Origin: Gari tellinella
Taxonomy: Eukaryota > Mollusca > Bivalvia > Cardiida > Psammobiidae
Direction: 5' to 3'
DNA length: 64,000 bases
Assembly (NCBI GenBank): GCA_922989275.2
Contig: OV277856.1
Coordinates: 83,409,038 to 83,473,037 of the forward strand
Shown here piece after piece: positions 45,816 to 56,825 of the stretch. Under the pieces are notes generated by a model. That model searched no databases. It was not told the DNA's origin and saw only the letters and a list, made by a program, of their open reading frames with translations. The position numbers and the translations under genes were made by a program. Positions within the stretch are counted from its first letter, which is position 1. The number at the start of each line of letters is the position of its first letter.

Positions 45816-46321
45816 TCCAGTCCATTGATAAATACTGACGTCATATTAAGTCTTATAATCAGGTTATAAATTAATTAATTGACTTAAAAACACCACAAAT
45901 AAGTATTCTTATATCATTCTATGTAGAATCATAATCTAAAAAGTTATTTACTGTCGATTTATCCCTAGATAGAATATAGAGGACAAATGATGTGCTCAGA
46001 GCCACCACAAACTGTGTATGCGCAGGTGTAGAGATGGTTTGGAAGCTTGACTGTGACCATTTGAACATACGTTATTGCCTTCCAAATTAAAATGTATGCA
46101 ACTTCCTCACTAAAAGAGGTATTTGGTTCAAAGTGTAATAGATGAACGACCTATAGCTATTTGAAGGAATATGGGTGGGAGTACTGAGGTACTCTACATT
46201 GGTGAGTGTTTTGAAAAGCTACACTGAAGTTCGAGATAGTGATTTTGATAAATATATTTACTCCATACATGAGTATGATAGGCATAACGAAATTTACTGG
46301 TATAAAAGCTGCTATTATTCG
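45816..46321. other. W7 interior, no recognised feature
   Basis: AT-rich. Nothing supported. Confidence 0.5.
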
Positions 46322-46530
46322 TGAATATTCAAACTCCGACTGGGATTCAAAACATTTCCCCTGTGCGCCATCCACGTTGCTATCAGCAACACCAACATGT
46401 CAGAACCATTGTACTTTAAGTTTATTATCAAACTCCGACTGGGAATCGAAACATGTCCCCCTGTGCGCCAGCTCCGTCGCTATCCGCAACATCAACGTGT
46501 CAGAACCAATGTACTTTCAGTTAATTATCA
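46322..46530. repeat. Tandem duplication of about 107 bp
   Basis: AAACTCCGACTGGGATTCAA AACATTTCCCCTGTGCGCCA... followed by AAACTCCGACTGGGAATCGA AACATG..., both ending TGTCAGAACCAWTGTACTTT. The open frame across it is a by-product. Confidence 0.85.
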
Positions 46531-47115
46531 GGTTTTCAAGTTAAAACTGTCATAATATATTATAAGGTTTCACTTTTGGCACAAATAGAACATTTGGTTA
46601 CCTTAGCAACCACTCACAATATACATGTATGCTAAATTATAGCATTATACTGAAATTAAGTATCAAATTCAAAGATCTTTTTTAAAGACAAAGTATAGAA
46701 ACCTTTTTGGATTTTTGTATGTCAGTTTTATTATAATCTAGGCAACTTAACAGTGTTATATAAAAATTCACTTTTAGCATCAAAGTAACATTTCGTTATC
46801 TTAGCAACCACTGACACTAAAAGCTAAATAATAACATTATACTGAAAATATGTGTCAAGCACCGTTTTTTTTAATAACTTTCTATGGTAAAATACAGCAA
46901 GCTCCCGGAAATATTTATTGTAAGGAATACGAGTTAACACTGTTGTCAGACATACACTTTAAATATGAAAGAGAAACATAAAATTGGTTTATATTATCAG
47001 CCTGGATTCACATAATCGCCAATAGCGGTTAATTTAGCTGTGAGTCCCGAGTTCTATACTCACTAAAATTGCCAATGATTAATTTGTCAAGAAACTATGA
47101 GTCCCATTGGTTTAT
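46531..47115. repeat. W7 subterminal repeats with TTGGTTACCTTAGCAACCA
   Basis: Two diverged units (46555-46740 and 46745-46920) sharing CACTTTTGGCACAAATAGAACATTTGGTTACC-type sequence; inverted counterparts lie at 58500-59250. The remainder to 47115 is featureless. Confidence 0.65.
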
Positions 47116-47307
47116 GGTCGCAACGTACCACTGCCAAAACGTACCAGTCGGAACGTCCCTATTTTCTGGATGGAACGTCCCACTTTATAAAAATTATATA
47201 AATCAGTTTTATTATACTATTTTTGTATAATTAATTGTTTTTGAGATTATTCACGATATATAATCCCCCAAATAAACGAGACTTACCTTAAGTTGATGTT
47301 TGGTTGG

Positions 47308-47381
47308 GATTCTATGTAGTCATAAAACAACAGGAGGGATCAAATGAGATGTGCATCACGTGACCGAGAGTTTAATTCAGT
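47308..47381. repeat. DIRS inverted terminal repeat, 3' copy
   Basis: GATTCTATGTAGTCATAAAA CAACAGGAGGGATCAAATGA GATGTGCATCACGTGACCGA GAG...TTCAGT matches the reverse complement of 51937-52008. The inner 40 bases are identical; the outer 35 differ (ACAACAGGAGGGATC against ACAACAGTCGGTTCC), which identifies which end supplied which half of the internal region. Confidence 0.93.
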
Positions 47382-47503
47382 ATTTTAAAGCAAGCAAAAA
47401 ATTTATTTGCTGCCAAAATGTACAACCACAAAAGCTATTTAAAAAAACATCAGGATCATCACATTGAATGATCTAAATTAATACACTGGGAGGGATGGGA
47501 GGG

Positions 47504-47628
47504 CATTTGATCCCTCCTGTTGTTTTATGACTACAAATATAGAATCCCAACGAAACATCAACTTAAGGTAAGTCTCGTTTATTTGGGGGATTCTATTACG
47601 TCATAACAACAGTCGGTTCCAAATGAGA
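47504..47628. repeat. DIRS internal complementary region (circle junction)
   Basis: The first part (47504-47592) is the reverse complement of the 3' end including its extension (CATTTGATCCCTCCTGTTG...CTTAAGGTAAGTCTCG...TTTGGGGGATT); the second part (47589-47628) is the reverse complement of the 5' end (GATTCTATTACGTCATAACA ACAGTCGGTTCC). The two abut at GATT, the reverse complement of AATC. This is the template for end completion in the accepted DIRS circular-intermediate model. Confidence 0.93.
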
Positions 47629-47713
47629 CTTTAAAGCGGACAGCAACTAAATTTTTGAAGGTAAACGAGATGTGTCAATAAATAAGGTAACATACCAAAT
47701 CTATGATCCCAGT

Positions 47714-48709
47714 TCATTCAGTCATCATCTCATTTTCAGCTTCTTCAAACACTGAACGCACATAGTCACTGTCTTCTACTATAGGTTTGTTGTAAAACTT
47801 TGCAAAAGTAATGTCAGTCTTCCATCCAGCCACTTTCAGTATCTCTTGAATTGGAACTCCTGTAGACTTAGCTTTGGAAGTAGTAGCTCCTCTTATACTA
47901 TGAGCTTGAAACTTTTGAATGTCAATTCCTGATTGATGCATCACTGTTTTAAGCCATCTACTTATTGTAGATGAAGTCACTGCTTTATACGGTTTAACAT
48001 AACTAATAAAAAGTCTGTCTTCTGACCCCCGAAGTACTTCTGTCCTCTTCATGTACTCAACCAAAGCATTATATACACATAAATTTGTATCTACCGGATA
48101 CTTCCTTAATTGCAAAACTGGGTTATTTCTGCCCTTCCTGGACTGTTTCAATAACACACAATATTGAAGAGTAAAACATTCTTGATCTTGTCTGAGACCA
48201 TTAAGAGTTATAAAACTTAAAGAATGAGATCGACTCGCCTGAGTCAATGCTATCAACATGGCAACTTTTTGTGACAACTGTTTAAGAGTTAATGATTGAA
48301 CTGGTGGCATCATCTTCAAATAACGCAGAACTTTAGAAACATCCCAAGTTTCTTCATATTTACATTTTGGAGGACACATATTAAAAATTCCTGACATAAA
48401 TCTCAATACTAAATGATGAGAGCCAACAGTATATCCATCACTTGTCACACAAAATGCTGACAGAGCACTTCTGGCTGTATTCAAAGATTCATACTTATAA
48501 CCTGCATGAAATAGGTCAGTCAAAAATTCAACTACATTGTCTACAGTAACTTGAAATTTATCAATTTTCCTTTTACTACAGAATGCCACCCATTTATTGA
48601 TAAACGATGAATATTGTTTCTTGGTGGAGGGTCTCCATGATGCCATGATGATGTCTGTAGCTTCTGACGAAATGCTTCGTTTTTCGAACACTTCCCTGAC
48701 AAACGACAT
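47714..48709 (-). CDS. DIRS tyrosine recombinase (ORF3)
   Basis: 331 codons from the first ATG (48709). Upstream codons are open to 48955 but begin without ATG and overlap ORF2 in another frame. The N-terminal core-binding region contains MASWRPSTKKQYSSFINKW (residues 22-40), a hallmark of DIRS recombinases, and ARSALSAFCV. The catalytic domain has Arg160 (TQASRSHSLSF), HSIRG (His270, Arg273), Trp296 (VAGWKTD, replacing the second His as is common) and nucleophile Tyr306 (FAKFYNK); Lys192 in SRKGR is a candidate beta-hairpin Lys. The enzyme joins the circular cDNA to the target through a 3'-phosphotyrosine. The frame is free of stops and ends at TGA-proximal ENEMMTE. Its 5' part overlaps ORF2 by about 169 bases, as in other DIRS elements. 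Confidence 0.93.
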   Translation of the reverse strand: MSFVREVFEKRSISSEATDIIMASWRPSTKKQYSSFINKWVAFCSKRKIDKFQVTVDNVVEFLTDLFHAGYKYESLNTARSALSAFCVTSDGYTVGSHHLVLRFMSGIFNMCPPKCKYEETWDVSKVLRYLKMMPPVQSLTLKQLSQKVAMLIALTQASRSHSLSFITLNGLRQDQECFTLQYCVLLKQSRKGRNNPVLQLRKYPVDTNLCVYNALVEYMKRTEVLRGSEDRLFISYVKPYKAVTSSTISRWLKTVMHQSGIDIQKFQAHSIRGATTSKAKSTGVPIQEILKVAGWKTDITFAKFYNKPIVEDSDYVRSVFEEAENEMMTE

Positions 48710-50598
48710 ACCATTAAATGTAGTTGCCCGACCAAGGGATGAGTTTTCTGTGCCTGAGGCAATGTTAGTACATCTTTCAAAACTTTGACAATGTATGGTG
48801 TTTCTGTCAATAAGGTCATTATTTCTGGATACCAGTTCTGTTTTGTCCAAAGAGGTGCCACCAAAATCACTTCTGCTCGATCCTCCCTCACTTTCTGAAT
48901 TATCTGTCCAATCAAACTGAAAGGGGGAAAGGCATAGATCAAATTCTGAGACCAAATCAGTGAAAAAGCATTGACTGCATAGGCTTCTGGATCAGGTTTC
49001 CACGAGACAAACCGATCTACCTGCTTGTTAAGCCTAGAGGCAAACATATCGATATCTGGACAACCAAATAGACCCACTATTTTGTTGAAAATATGTTAAC
49101 TAAGCTGCCATTCAACATTTTCATTGAAATTTCTTGATGGAAAATCTGCTTCATTATCAATCCCAGGAATATGCCCTGCACTGAGCCAAATATTTCTGTC
49201 AATACACCAGATCCAAATTTCTTGTGCAATTTTATTGCAAATATCTGACTTTGTTCCTCCCTTCTTATTAATATAAGAAACTGCACAAGTATTGTCAGAA
49301 AAAATTTGCACATGAAGATCCATTTTGTCTAGACAAAAGGACTTCACTGCATGACTCACAGCAAGCAATTCCAAAGCATTGATGTGTTGGACAGACTCCG
49401 AGTCTTTCCATCTACCACCTATTTTAGTCTCATTGCAAATTGCACCCCAACCATGTGTACTTGCATCAGTAGTAATGGATAAGTTTGGTATCCCATGACT
49501 TATTTTTCTTTTTTGTGTTACAAGATTGTCAATCCACCATTTCAGTTCATATCTTATTTCATTTGAAATAAGCATGTTAGCTGAATAGTTACCCCTATTC
49601 TTTTTTAATGCTATGATTTTTTCTTTTTCAATTTGTCTATAATGCAAGGGTCCATTTTCTACTGCAGAGAAAGAAGATATTATCAAACCCAGCACTCTTG
49701 CAACATCTTGTATTTTAGCATCTGAACGTTTATGCAACTCTTCACATTCTTGGACAATTTTCAGTACCTTTTCTACTGGTAATGTGACTATCATTTTTTC
49801 TGAATCAATATCATTACCTAAAAAGGTTATTTTTCTAGTAGGGATAAAAACAGATTTCTCTGGGTGAACTAGGAAACCTAAATCCGTCATTAAATGTACT
49901 GTATCAATGACATTGTTTTCACACTCGTGATAAAGGTCTCCCAAGAGTAACGAGTCATCTATATATCCTGAATTTGTGTGTCCAAGTATACGAAGAGCTG
50001 CATACACAGGCTTCATCAATTTTGTAAATATTCTAGGAGCACATGAAACACCATTTGGCAGGCATACATACTGGTACGTTTTACCAGATTTTTTAAATCT
50101 CAATTTTACCTGATGTTCTGGATGTACTGGAATTGAATAGTATGCATGTCTAAGATCTACAGAAGCAAAGTAGCAATTATGCTTGACAAGTTTCAAGGCA
50201 GACTCAAATGTTTCCATTTTAAAATGATGGTAAACAATACTTTCATTCAGTTCTTTTAAATTCAAGATCATTCTATACTCATTGCTTTTCTTTTTCACCA
50301 CGAATATAGGTGATATATACTCATTTTTATCAGGTTCTACTTCAATGATAACCTTCATATCCAACAAATTTAGAATTTCCTGATCAACGATTTTTTCCTG
50401 TTCTTTGTTAAAATTGTTTCTAGAACAAAAGGAATTAACAGGATTCAGGCCATCATTGAATTCAATACGACAATTTCTAACAATCTCTAAAATATTCTCA
50501 TCACTTGTCAATTTTTTCCAATTTTCTTCAAAAGATTTGAGTCTGCCAGCTTGAAACTGAATTTCTTCACTCACCTGCACTATTTCCTGTGCCCCCAT
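48541..50598 (-). CDS. DIRS RT / RNase H / methyltransferase-like polyprotein (ORF2), one in-frame stop
   Basis: ATG at 50598, overlapping the end of ORF1 by 19 bases in a different frame. RT: conserved YRMILNLKELNES (108-120), motif A VDLRHAYYSIPV (Asp148), LPNG (180-183), catalytic YIDD (212-215) and the thumb HPEKSVFIPTRKITFLG. RNase H: TDAS (Asp378), NALELLA (Glu410), SDNTC (Asp435) and DNEADFPSR (Asp485). A TAA (49098-49096) follows residue 500 (NENVEWQLS), yet the same frame then continues for about 185 codons with the segment that always follows RNase H in DIRS: PDIDMFASRLNKQ, WKPDPEAYAVNAF and FPPF, usually described as a Dam-like methyltransferase domain. The stop therefore truncates the C-terminal domain and is probably a disabling point change, unless read through. 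Confidence 0.93.
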
Positions 50599-51698
50599 CT
50601 CAAGTTTTTTGACTGGGATGGACCTGAGGTGTATTCAGCTTGTCTGCTGAACCCTCTGCCTCGACCGCCTCGACCCATTCCACGTCTGCCCCCTCTCCTT
50701 CTACTATACATAGGAGACCTGAATGAGCGAGAAACATCTCTTCCAAGCTTACTCATGTCTTGGATGTCCTTCACATTTTTGTTTATGTCCTCACCGTACA
50801 AGTTCTCTGTGTATGGCAAACTTGGAGATGTAAGGGGAAAATATCTTGGATCCAAATCTTGACGGTGACATTCCTTCCTCTTATTATTGATCAATTTGTT
50901 GGAATGTCCCAAAAGTGCAAGAGCATTACTGCCCCATTCCAAAGATTGGGTGTCCAAATTCTCACCTTCTTTGTCAAGAAGTTTGGTTAAATTGACAGCT
51001 GCCTTAACCATAACGTTTTGGATGGCTTGAAATTTCACATCCTCTGTCTGAGTTTGAGGTTTTAGAAGACGCCAGATACAACTATTCACTTTTGTTTTCA
51101 ACAAAGATTCACAATTTACTGGCCTATGAATATCTCGTACCATTTCATTAAGAGAATCTTCCGTAATTCCGTTACGAAATGACTTATTAATGAACGAAGC
51201 CAAACTGTCATTTACCTCATTGTCACATTTTTCAGTGCTTTGAAATTTATCACACAGTGTCCTGAAAACGTCGTTTTCGATCCGAGGCTTCTTCGACGCT
51301 GGCTCAAAATCATCGTCAAAGTTGCTGTCTGCACACGAGGAATTTTCGAACACATCGTGCTCAATTTCATATTCATCCTGCACCTCCTCGTAGCCTTCAT
51401 ACAAATAATCAACTCTTTTAGTCAATGAATCTAATTTAGAGTTCTGATTGGTGAGGTTGGTATTGAGTTCCTGCATGATTTTCAACACTTCTGTGTTAAT
51501 ATTTTGCGGGTTCTGAGTCTGCGTTTGTGGAACATTTCTTCGACTCTCGGACGAAGATTTTGTAGAAGAACTTGCCAAATCATTGGAGGATTTCTCAGCT
51601 ATAATCTTAGCTACCTTTTCACGTTTGTTCTCTTTATTTGTCGCGCTCGGCGACATCTTTGCGCTAGTCTTCTTTGACTGTACTTCAGCTTCCGCCAT
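50580..51698 (-). CDS. DIRS gag-like protein (ORF1)
   Basis: 372 codons from the first ATG (51698; MAEAEVQSKKTSAK). Order: a basic, Ser-rich N-terminus; a predicted coiled coil around residues 75-105 (ILKIMQEL...NSKLDSLTKRVDYLYE); an acidic stretch (EVQDEYEIEHDVFE, DSNFDDDFEP); a basic patch (KKPR); a central helical region with VNSCIWRLLKPQTQTEDVKF; and a C-terminal Arg/Gly segment (RRRGGRRGMGRGGRGRGFSR) of RGG type, likely nucleic-acid binding. No zinc knuckle. The position before RT and the RGG tail match the ORF1 of animal DIRS elements, taken to be a nucleocapsid-like protein. The frame is intact. Open codons upstream of the ATG lack a start. Confidence 0.85.
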   Translation of the reverse strand: MAEAEVQSKKTSAKMSPSATNKENKREKVAKIIAEKSSNDLASSSTKSSSESRRNVPQTQTQNPQNINTEVLKIMQELNTNLTNQNSKLDSLTKRVDYLYEGYEEVQDEYEIEHDVFENSSCADSNFDDDFEPASKKPRIENDVFRTLCDKFQSTEKCDNEVNDSLASFINKSFRNGITEDSLNEMVRDIHRPVNCESLLKTKVNSCIWRLLKPQTQTEDVKFQAIQNVMVKAAVNLTKLLDKEGENLDTQSLEWGSNALALLGHSNKLINNKRKECHRQDLDPRYFPLTSPSLPYTENLYGEDINKNVKDIQDMSKLGRDVSRSFRSPMYSRRRGGRRGMGRGGRGRGFSRQAEYTSGPSQSKNLRWGHRK

Positions 51699-51936
51699 AT
51701 TGTTTCCACCACGTGGAAAAGATGGTGTGGGACTGCGACACTCACAGCCTCTTTGATACAGCAAAAAAATATTTCTACAGCGTAGAAAGACTAGATAAAT
51801 GTCTATTTCCAGTAAAAATATATTAAATAATTATATAACTGGAAAAAACGAATTGGTTAACCGCGTCAACCAAATATAAAGATACGCTCTCGGCCCTGTG
51901 TAAACCGCGTCCACACAGCTCGACAATAAAAAGCGC

Positions 51937-52008
51937 ACTGAATTAAACTCTCGGTCACGTGATGCACATCTCATTTGGAACCGACTGTTGTTATGACGTA
52001 ATAGAATC
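51937..52008. repeat. DIRS inverted terminal repeat, 5' copy
   Basis: ACTGAATTAAACTCTCGGTC ACGTGATGCACATCTCATTT GGAACCGACTGTTGTTATGA CGTAATAGAATC, inverse of 47308-47381. The host sequence resumes at TGATTGATTTAGG. Confidence 0.93.
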
Positions 52009-54585
52009 TGATTGATTTAGGATATCTGCAAATACAAAAATGAACACCCGATCATAGAAAAAAATGCAAATAGTACACTCCGACGGCCGTGACGGCAGCT
52101 AAAGCAAATCTCCTGATAACTTTTTCAAACAGTTTCATCCAGATTAGAGACCAACTCAATTCTCATCATATATCCCAAACTGTTTGTAAATTGAATATTA
52201 ATAAAGTCACATATAGAGGATATATTGATTTAAGCAGGCGTCATATTTAACAGAATTCATTTTCTTTGTTTTCATCGACGGGCGACTCGAAATGCAGAGA
52301 ACACCACAGGAAAAGGGTTTCATGTTGTAATAGCATATTTAAAGGTATCTGTGCACCAGTTTATTAGTCATATATGAATTCCCGCTCAAAAAGATACTTT
52401 TATTGTCCAAAAATCGGCGACGATATGAAAATGCCTATCCTACCTAACCTTCGTTAACACCAACTAAAATAAATTTGATGTACTAATATCGTATTTAAAG
52501 GCATATATATATTGTTTAAATAACTGTATCGACACCCCTGTTAAAAAAGTTGGCTTTTCTTGGCTTACAATCGCCGATAATTTGAAAAATGCCCACCTTC
52601 CTTAACCTATCTATCCCTGAATGGACAAATCCAGTTTTCAGCTAAGTTTTGTCCATTAATGACTATTTAGGATTGAATAAGACAATATATTGCAAACTGA
52701 CATACGAGCAGGCATTGGGCAGAGGAGCCCTCTGATCAGGTTCCTTACTGTTTTCGTATGACATGTGTACTCTTCATAGGTACATTATTTGTTAATGACG
52801 AGTATACTTGTCGTTAGGGCTGAATGTATAAACCTACGAAAACGCCCGAGTTCCCCATTTAAAATGGGGGGTTATGCATTAATTCTATTTGTGGACTTTT
52901 TTCGACACTCCGGCCATGGCGTTCAAAGACACATTGAAATACCGAATACAACATTTAAAATAGGTTTAAGATATAGTCTTCTTATATCAATTAAAATTTA
53001 TAGTATGAACTCATGGTCGAAAATTGGTGACCATATAAAAGGGCCGAGTATCCCTGACATACGAAAACAAAAGCCGAAATTCATTTAATATGTACATAAT
53101 ATTAGCTCGTTCCCTTATGAATATTCTTTACAGACTCCACCCACTATGAATAATTAACTAAATTTCCACTCTATTATAATTAACAATCGTTTTTGCTAAA
53201 CAGTTGTGACAACTCTGATCTATGATAACTCTATAGACAGGCATAGTAGGCCCTGATCTATGTCTACTCTGTTTGCAGAGGCGTTAAAAGGGGTATTCAT
53301 TAGGGAAAGGGTTAAGAGACCTACAAATTAGTGTTAAAACAAAAATCCCATTCAAAATGATTCTTTTATTGGATTAAATGCGGCTACACTTAAAACTGAA
53401 TTGTCAATCTGCCGTTAAATTCGAAAAATCTCATTTATTAAATTTAACTTGGTACTTTTATATTGACACCGATTTTAACAGTCCACAAAGGCATCTTTTT
53501 GAAACTTGACTGAAATTAGTCGCAGGTTCGAAAACACATGTAATTTCAAAGAAATCGTAATATCAGTAAAACTTACACACACAGTGAAGAAGACGTTATT
53601 CTTTCATGTTTAAACGCAAACGAAATGCAATTGCAATAAAATGTAGGAAATGACAACTATAGTGGTCAATTCTGAACATTTATTTTAATCTGAGTGGCAA
53701 ACATTAAGGAGCCTGAACAGACGCCGGGTTACTATCCAAATTGTTTGCAATGTCAATAATAGTGTTAGCAAAAATGCGTTTATTTGGAAAGAATAATGTG
53801 TTTTCCACTATAATTACCTAACAAATCAATAGTCCAGTCAATTTTGTCTGTAACAAAACTATTTAGCACATGGCTTGGAGCTCTCGACCAATCAGGTGCC
53901 TCAAAAGCTGTTGACTATATCGCGTAAATTTTAAAAACCATGTACTATTTAATATAGTCCATGTTTCTGTCATCTGAAGGTAATTGACATCAACATCCTA
54001 GCAATCCTAGCCAGCAACTGCAAAAACCTTTAGCCTGCTCTGTAGGCGTAACGATAAATGATCGAAATTTAAGTGAAATAAACACAATATCAAGGATTTA
54101 AGCTGAAGAAATACAGGAATTTATAACAGTAACAATAATATGTCTAGGTCTACACCGTCCCGCTAGACCTAGATATATGCATTTTTTTAGCTGTAGATGT
54201 ACAGGAAAGAAAACGTTATTCTTTCCCAATAGACGTGTTCACGCTTAAACTATTATTTCGAGGGCAAATAGTTTGGAGCATTATAAGACACCGGGTAACC
54301 CGGCGTCTTATCAGGCTCCAAGGTATTTGCTGCTCGGATAAAAATAAAAAGTAATAATTGTTAAAAAGGTGTAGTTTTCTATGTATTAGTGTTTTGCGTT
54401 TGCCTTTCGTTTGCGTTTAAACGGCAAAGAATAACGTTTTCTCCACTGTAAAAAAACGGGATCTTTGAAAAAATTGTTGAGATCTGAGGGGAACGGCACA
54501 CGCTTGATGACTTCATATTTTATTTTTTAAATGAACATTGATGCCTAGACTTTAAAGACAATTGCTAATGAAATGTGCCTACATA
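52009..54585. other. W8 interior, P-like hairpins, no gene
   Basis: Contains P-like hairpins at 52127-52192 (CAAACAGTTTCATCCAGATT...CCAAACTGTTTG) and 54262-54330 (CAAATAGTTTGGAGCATTAT AAGACACCGGG...). A 99-codon frame at 52789 has no motif. ACGTTATTCTTTCCAATAGACG-type words near 53590, 54210 and 54430 recur loosely. Confidence 0.5.
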
Positions 54586-54905
54586 TAGTACTTCAATAAA
54601 TTTCACATTGAAATAACCTTTCAAATTTTGTAAAACATTACAAATAAAATGACTTTTTTCGTCTAAAAACAAAAAGCAGAAACGAAAGGTCACGTCATTT
54701 CTTATTTTCCTCAAGCCCAAGCCAGTGCTAAATAGGTTATACCATGGTTGCGCGCGTATAAACATGCTTTAGGTCTCAAACTTCACATTGAAATAACCTT
54801 TCAATTTTGTAAAATATTACAAATAAAATAACTTTTCGTCTGAAATAAAAAAAGCAGAAACGAAGTGTATTCTTATTTTTCTCGAGCCAAAGCCATGTGC
54901 TAAAT
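54586..54905. repeat. Tandem duplication of about 185 bp
   Basis: TTCACATTGAAATAACCTTT CAAATTTTG...AAAGCAGAAACGAAAGG...AAGCCAGTGCTAAATAGGTT recurs from 54780 (CTTCACATTGAAATAACCTT...GCCATGTGCTAAATAGGTC). Confidence 0.85.
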
Positions 54906-55008
54906 AGGTCAGAGCATGTTAATTTCATACTACAAAATATAGTCCACTCGGCGCGTCCCGCGCCTCGTGGACTATATTCCGTAGTATGAAATAAACATGC
55001 TCTAACCT
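54904..55008. mobile_element. Palindromic MITE of about 105 bp
   Basis: TAGGTCAGAGCATGTTAATT TCATACTAC...ATATAGTCCAC and GTGGACTATATTCCGTAGTA TGAAATAAACATGCTCTAAC CTA are inverse, around a GC-rich loop (TCGGCGCGTCCCGCGCCTC). Confidence 0.85.
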
Positions 55009-56825
55009 ATACTTAAAGTCTTATTCGACTCATACACACAAACACGTAAGGGACGGGTGATTGACAGGACCAGGTCTTTTGAAGTTTATCGACACAGCTT
55101 CTTACAGGTTAATCGCTTTGTGATGACATGTACTGTTTCATCTGTTTCTGCAGACTTTATTTTCGGCAGTCGGCTTCACATTATAGTCTTTGATGTTGCC
55201 GCGCAGAGGGCGATTTTTTTTAAAAAAAAGGGACCACCTGATGAGAAGAATCACCAGTCAAATTATCAGTACACACTGTTTAAATATTATTTAAAAGAAA
55301 TGTAATAGTTATGCACCTATGCAAACCTGGCCTATTAAACTACCGCTGTACCCAGACCATTTAGCCTTATCTATTTTGTTATGCAAACAGTATAGACACT
55401 GCTCAGATGAATCCTTCACGAGTTCTTTGATCAGAAAACTGCACTATTTGATGCCCCGGGTATCTATAAATGCGGATGCGTATAGCGTTGTCCTGTCCGT
55501 GTGTCCGTCCATTTAAGTAGACTTTACCGTTTCCTCCAGCATCAATACCACTTACTCAAATCCCTAGATACTTATACAGCTGTTGCCTTCAAGTTGGTTT
55601 ACGGGTAAAATATTTAACCCTCATCATGTTAAGTGCGACTTGTCTAATAATTGCAAACAGGTTGTATCCAGATCTGGATCCAAACTATTTGTCACTCATT
55701 TCAACTTTTATTCTTTTTCAAATGCATGAAAACTAATTTTCAGCTTATCAGACAATAATGTTTCAAAAAGACGACACTTCAGCATGAAAACGTTAAAAAC
55801 TCTTTGATCAAATCTTCAAAGTTAGCCGACTTCGCTTCCCCGCTCAACATATTCAACTCACAAGTAGAGTTTGTTATTTTCTAAAAGTGATTGACAGCGG
55901 ATTTTACTAATAATTATCCAATTGAAATACACCTTTTGGGGGCATGAAACTTTCCTATTAGGGCCCAGATGTGAAATTAACAAATGGATAACGTTTCTAA
56001 ATCTGTGAGTTACGATGTTCGTGTGTATGTAATGAGTTTACACGCAGTGATATGTGAATGATTTTCTGGAATTTTACGAAAAATGCTGAAGATAAAAAAT
56101 AAACTTGGCGAAAACAAAACACTTTTCATGGGAGTATAATTATATAAGGTAAATTGTTAATTTCATTCAAGTGTCATATATAAACCAATAATGTGCTGCC
56201 AATTTATGATCTTTTGTGATATCAATAACTTTTTTTTTTATAATGGCAATTTCGAATTGGAAATTGAACGTTTGCTAAATAAATGAAACAAGTTGGAAGT
56301 TGGTTTCTGTGTGAATCAATGAGACATTTAAAAACGTTAAGAAAAGTTAAGAAAGTCGCAAACATTTGAACAATTTATCAAAGCGTGCCGATGTTCACAC
56401 CCTCGCGAAAAATAGTATGCTATGCGATTATCAGCGCGTGCCGAATACACAGTGGCATATTAGACTTGACACGTGTATGTGTTACGCCTCTTGTCTGCAA
56501 CTTTTCCCTTTCATGTATGCCGACATTTCAAAGAGTGTAATCGTAGACATGAAACATATACACAGTGAAAACGGTAGCTACTTGGGTGTGGCATTAGCGA
56601 AAGGAAACTTATCTTCTACGAAATACGAAGATTAATGCGATGCCATAAGTGGATAAAAACAACCCCGCCTTACGGATGATAATACTCACATAGGGAAAGC
56701 GTATGTACATCGTATGTAAGCAAAAAATATTTCATTTCATCCCAGTTACACATATAAATCACTATTTTGTTTTTGCATCTATTAATAATTGTCAAATATG
56801 GGTGAAATATATAATTTTGAAAAAG
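55009..56825. other. W8 interior, no recognised gene
   Basis: P-like hairpins at 55384-55452 and 55660-55696. The open frame at 56366-56635 (DTCMCYASCLQLFPFMYADI) has some protein-like composition but no recognised motif; I leave it uncalled. TTAACCCTCATCATG at 55616 resembles a P end. Confidence 0.45.

Larger units (their letters stand above)
47262..52008 (-). mobile_element. DIRS-type tyrosine-recombinase retrotransposon, near full length
   Basis: A 4.75 kb element read on the minus strand with gag-like, RT/RNase H/methyltransferase-like and tyrosine recombinase frames, inverted terminal repeats (47308-47381 and 51937-52008), a 46-bp extension of the 3' repeat (47262-47307) and an internal complementary region (47504-47628). 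AATC occurs at both outer ends (47262-47265 and 52005-52008) and at the fused junction inside the internal region. No target duplication other than the shared AATC is present, as expected when a recombinase inserts a circle. It lacks LTRs, an integrase and a protease. It lies inside W8. Confidence 0.95.

Noticed and set aside
45813..46150. Right end of a small element matching 45645
   Set aside because: No inverted partner could be found between 45.8 and 46.5 kb.
48541..49077. A separate gene starting at 49077
   Set aside because: The codon there is GTG and the frame is that of ORF2; it is the C-terminal part of ORF2 after an in-frame stop.
56366..56635. 89-codon frame with Cys and His
   Set aside because: Cys spacing fits no zinc finger that I know, and there is no supporting context.
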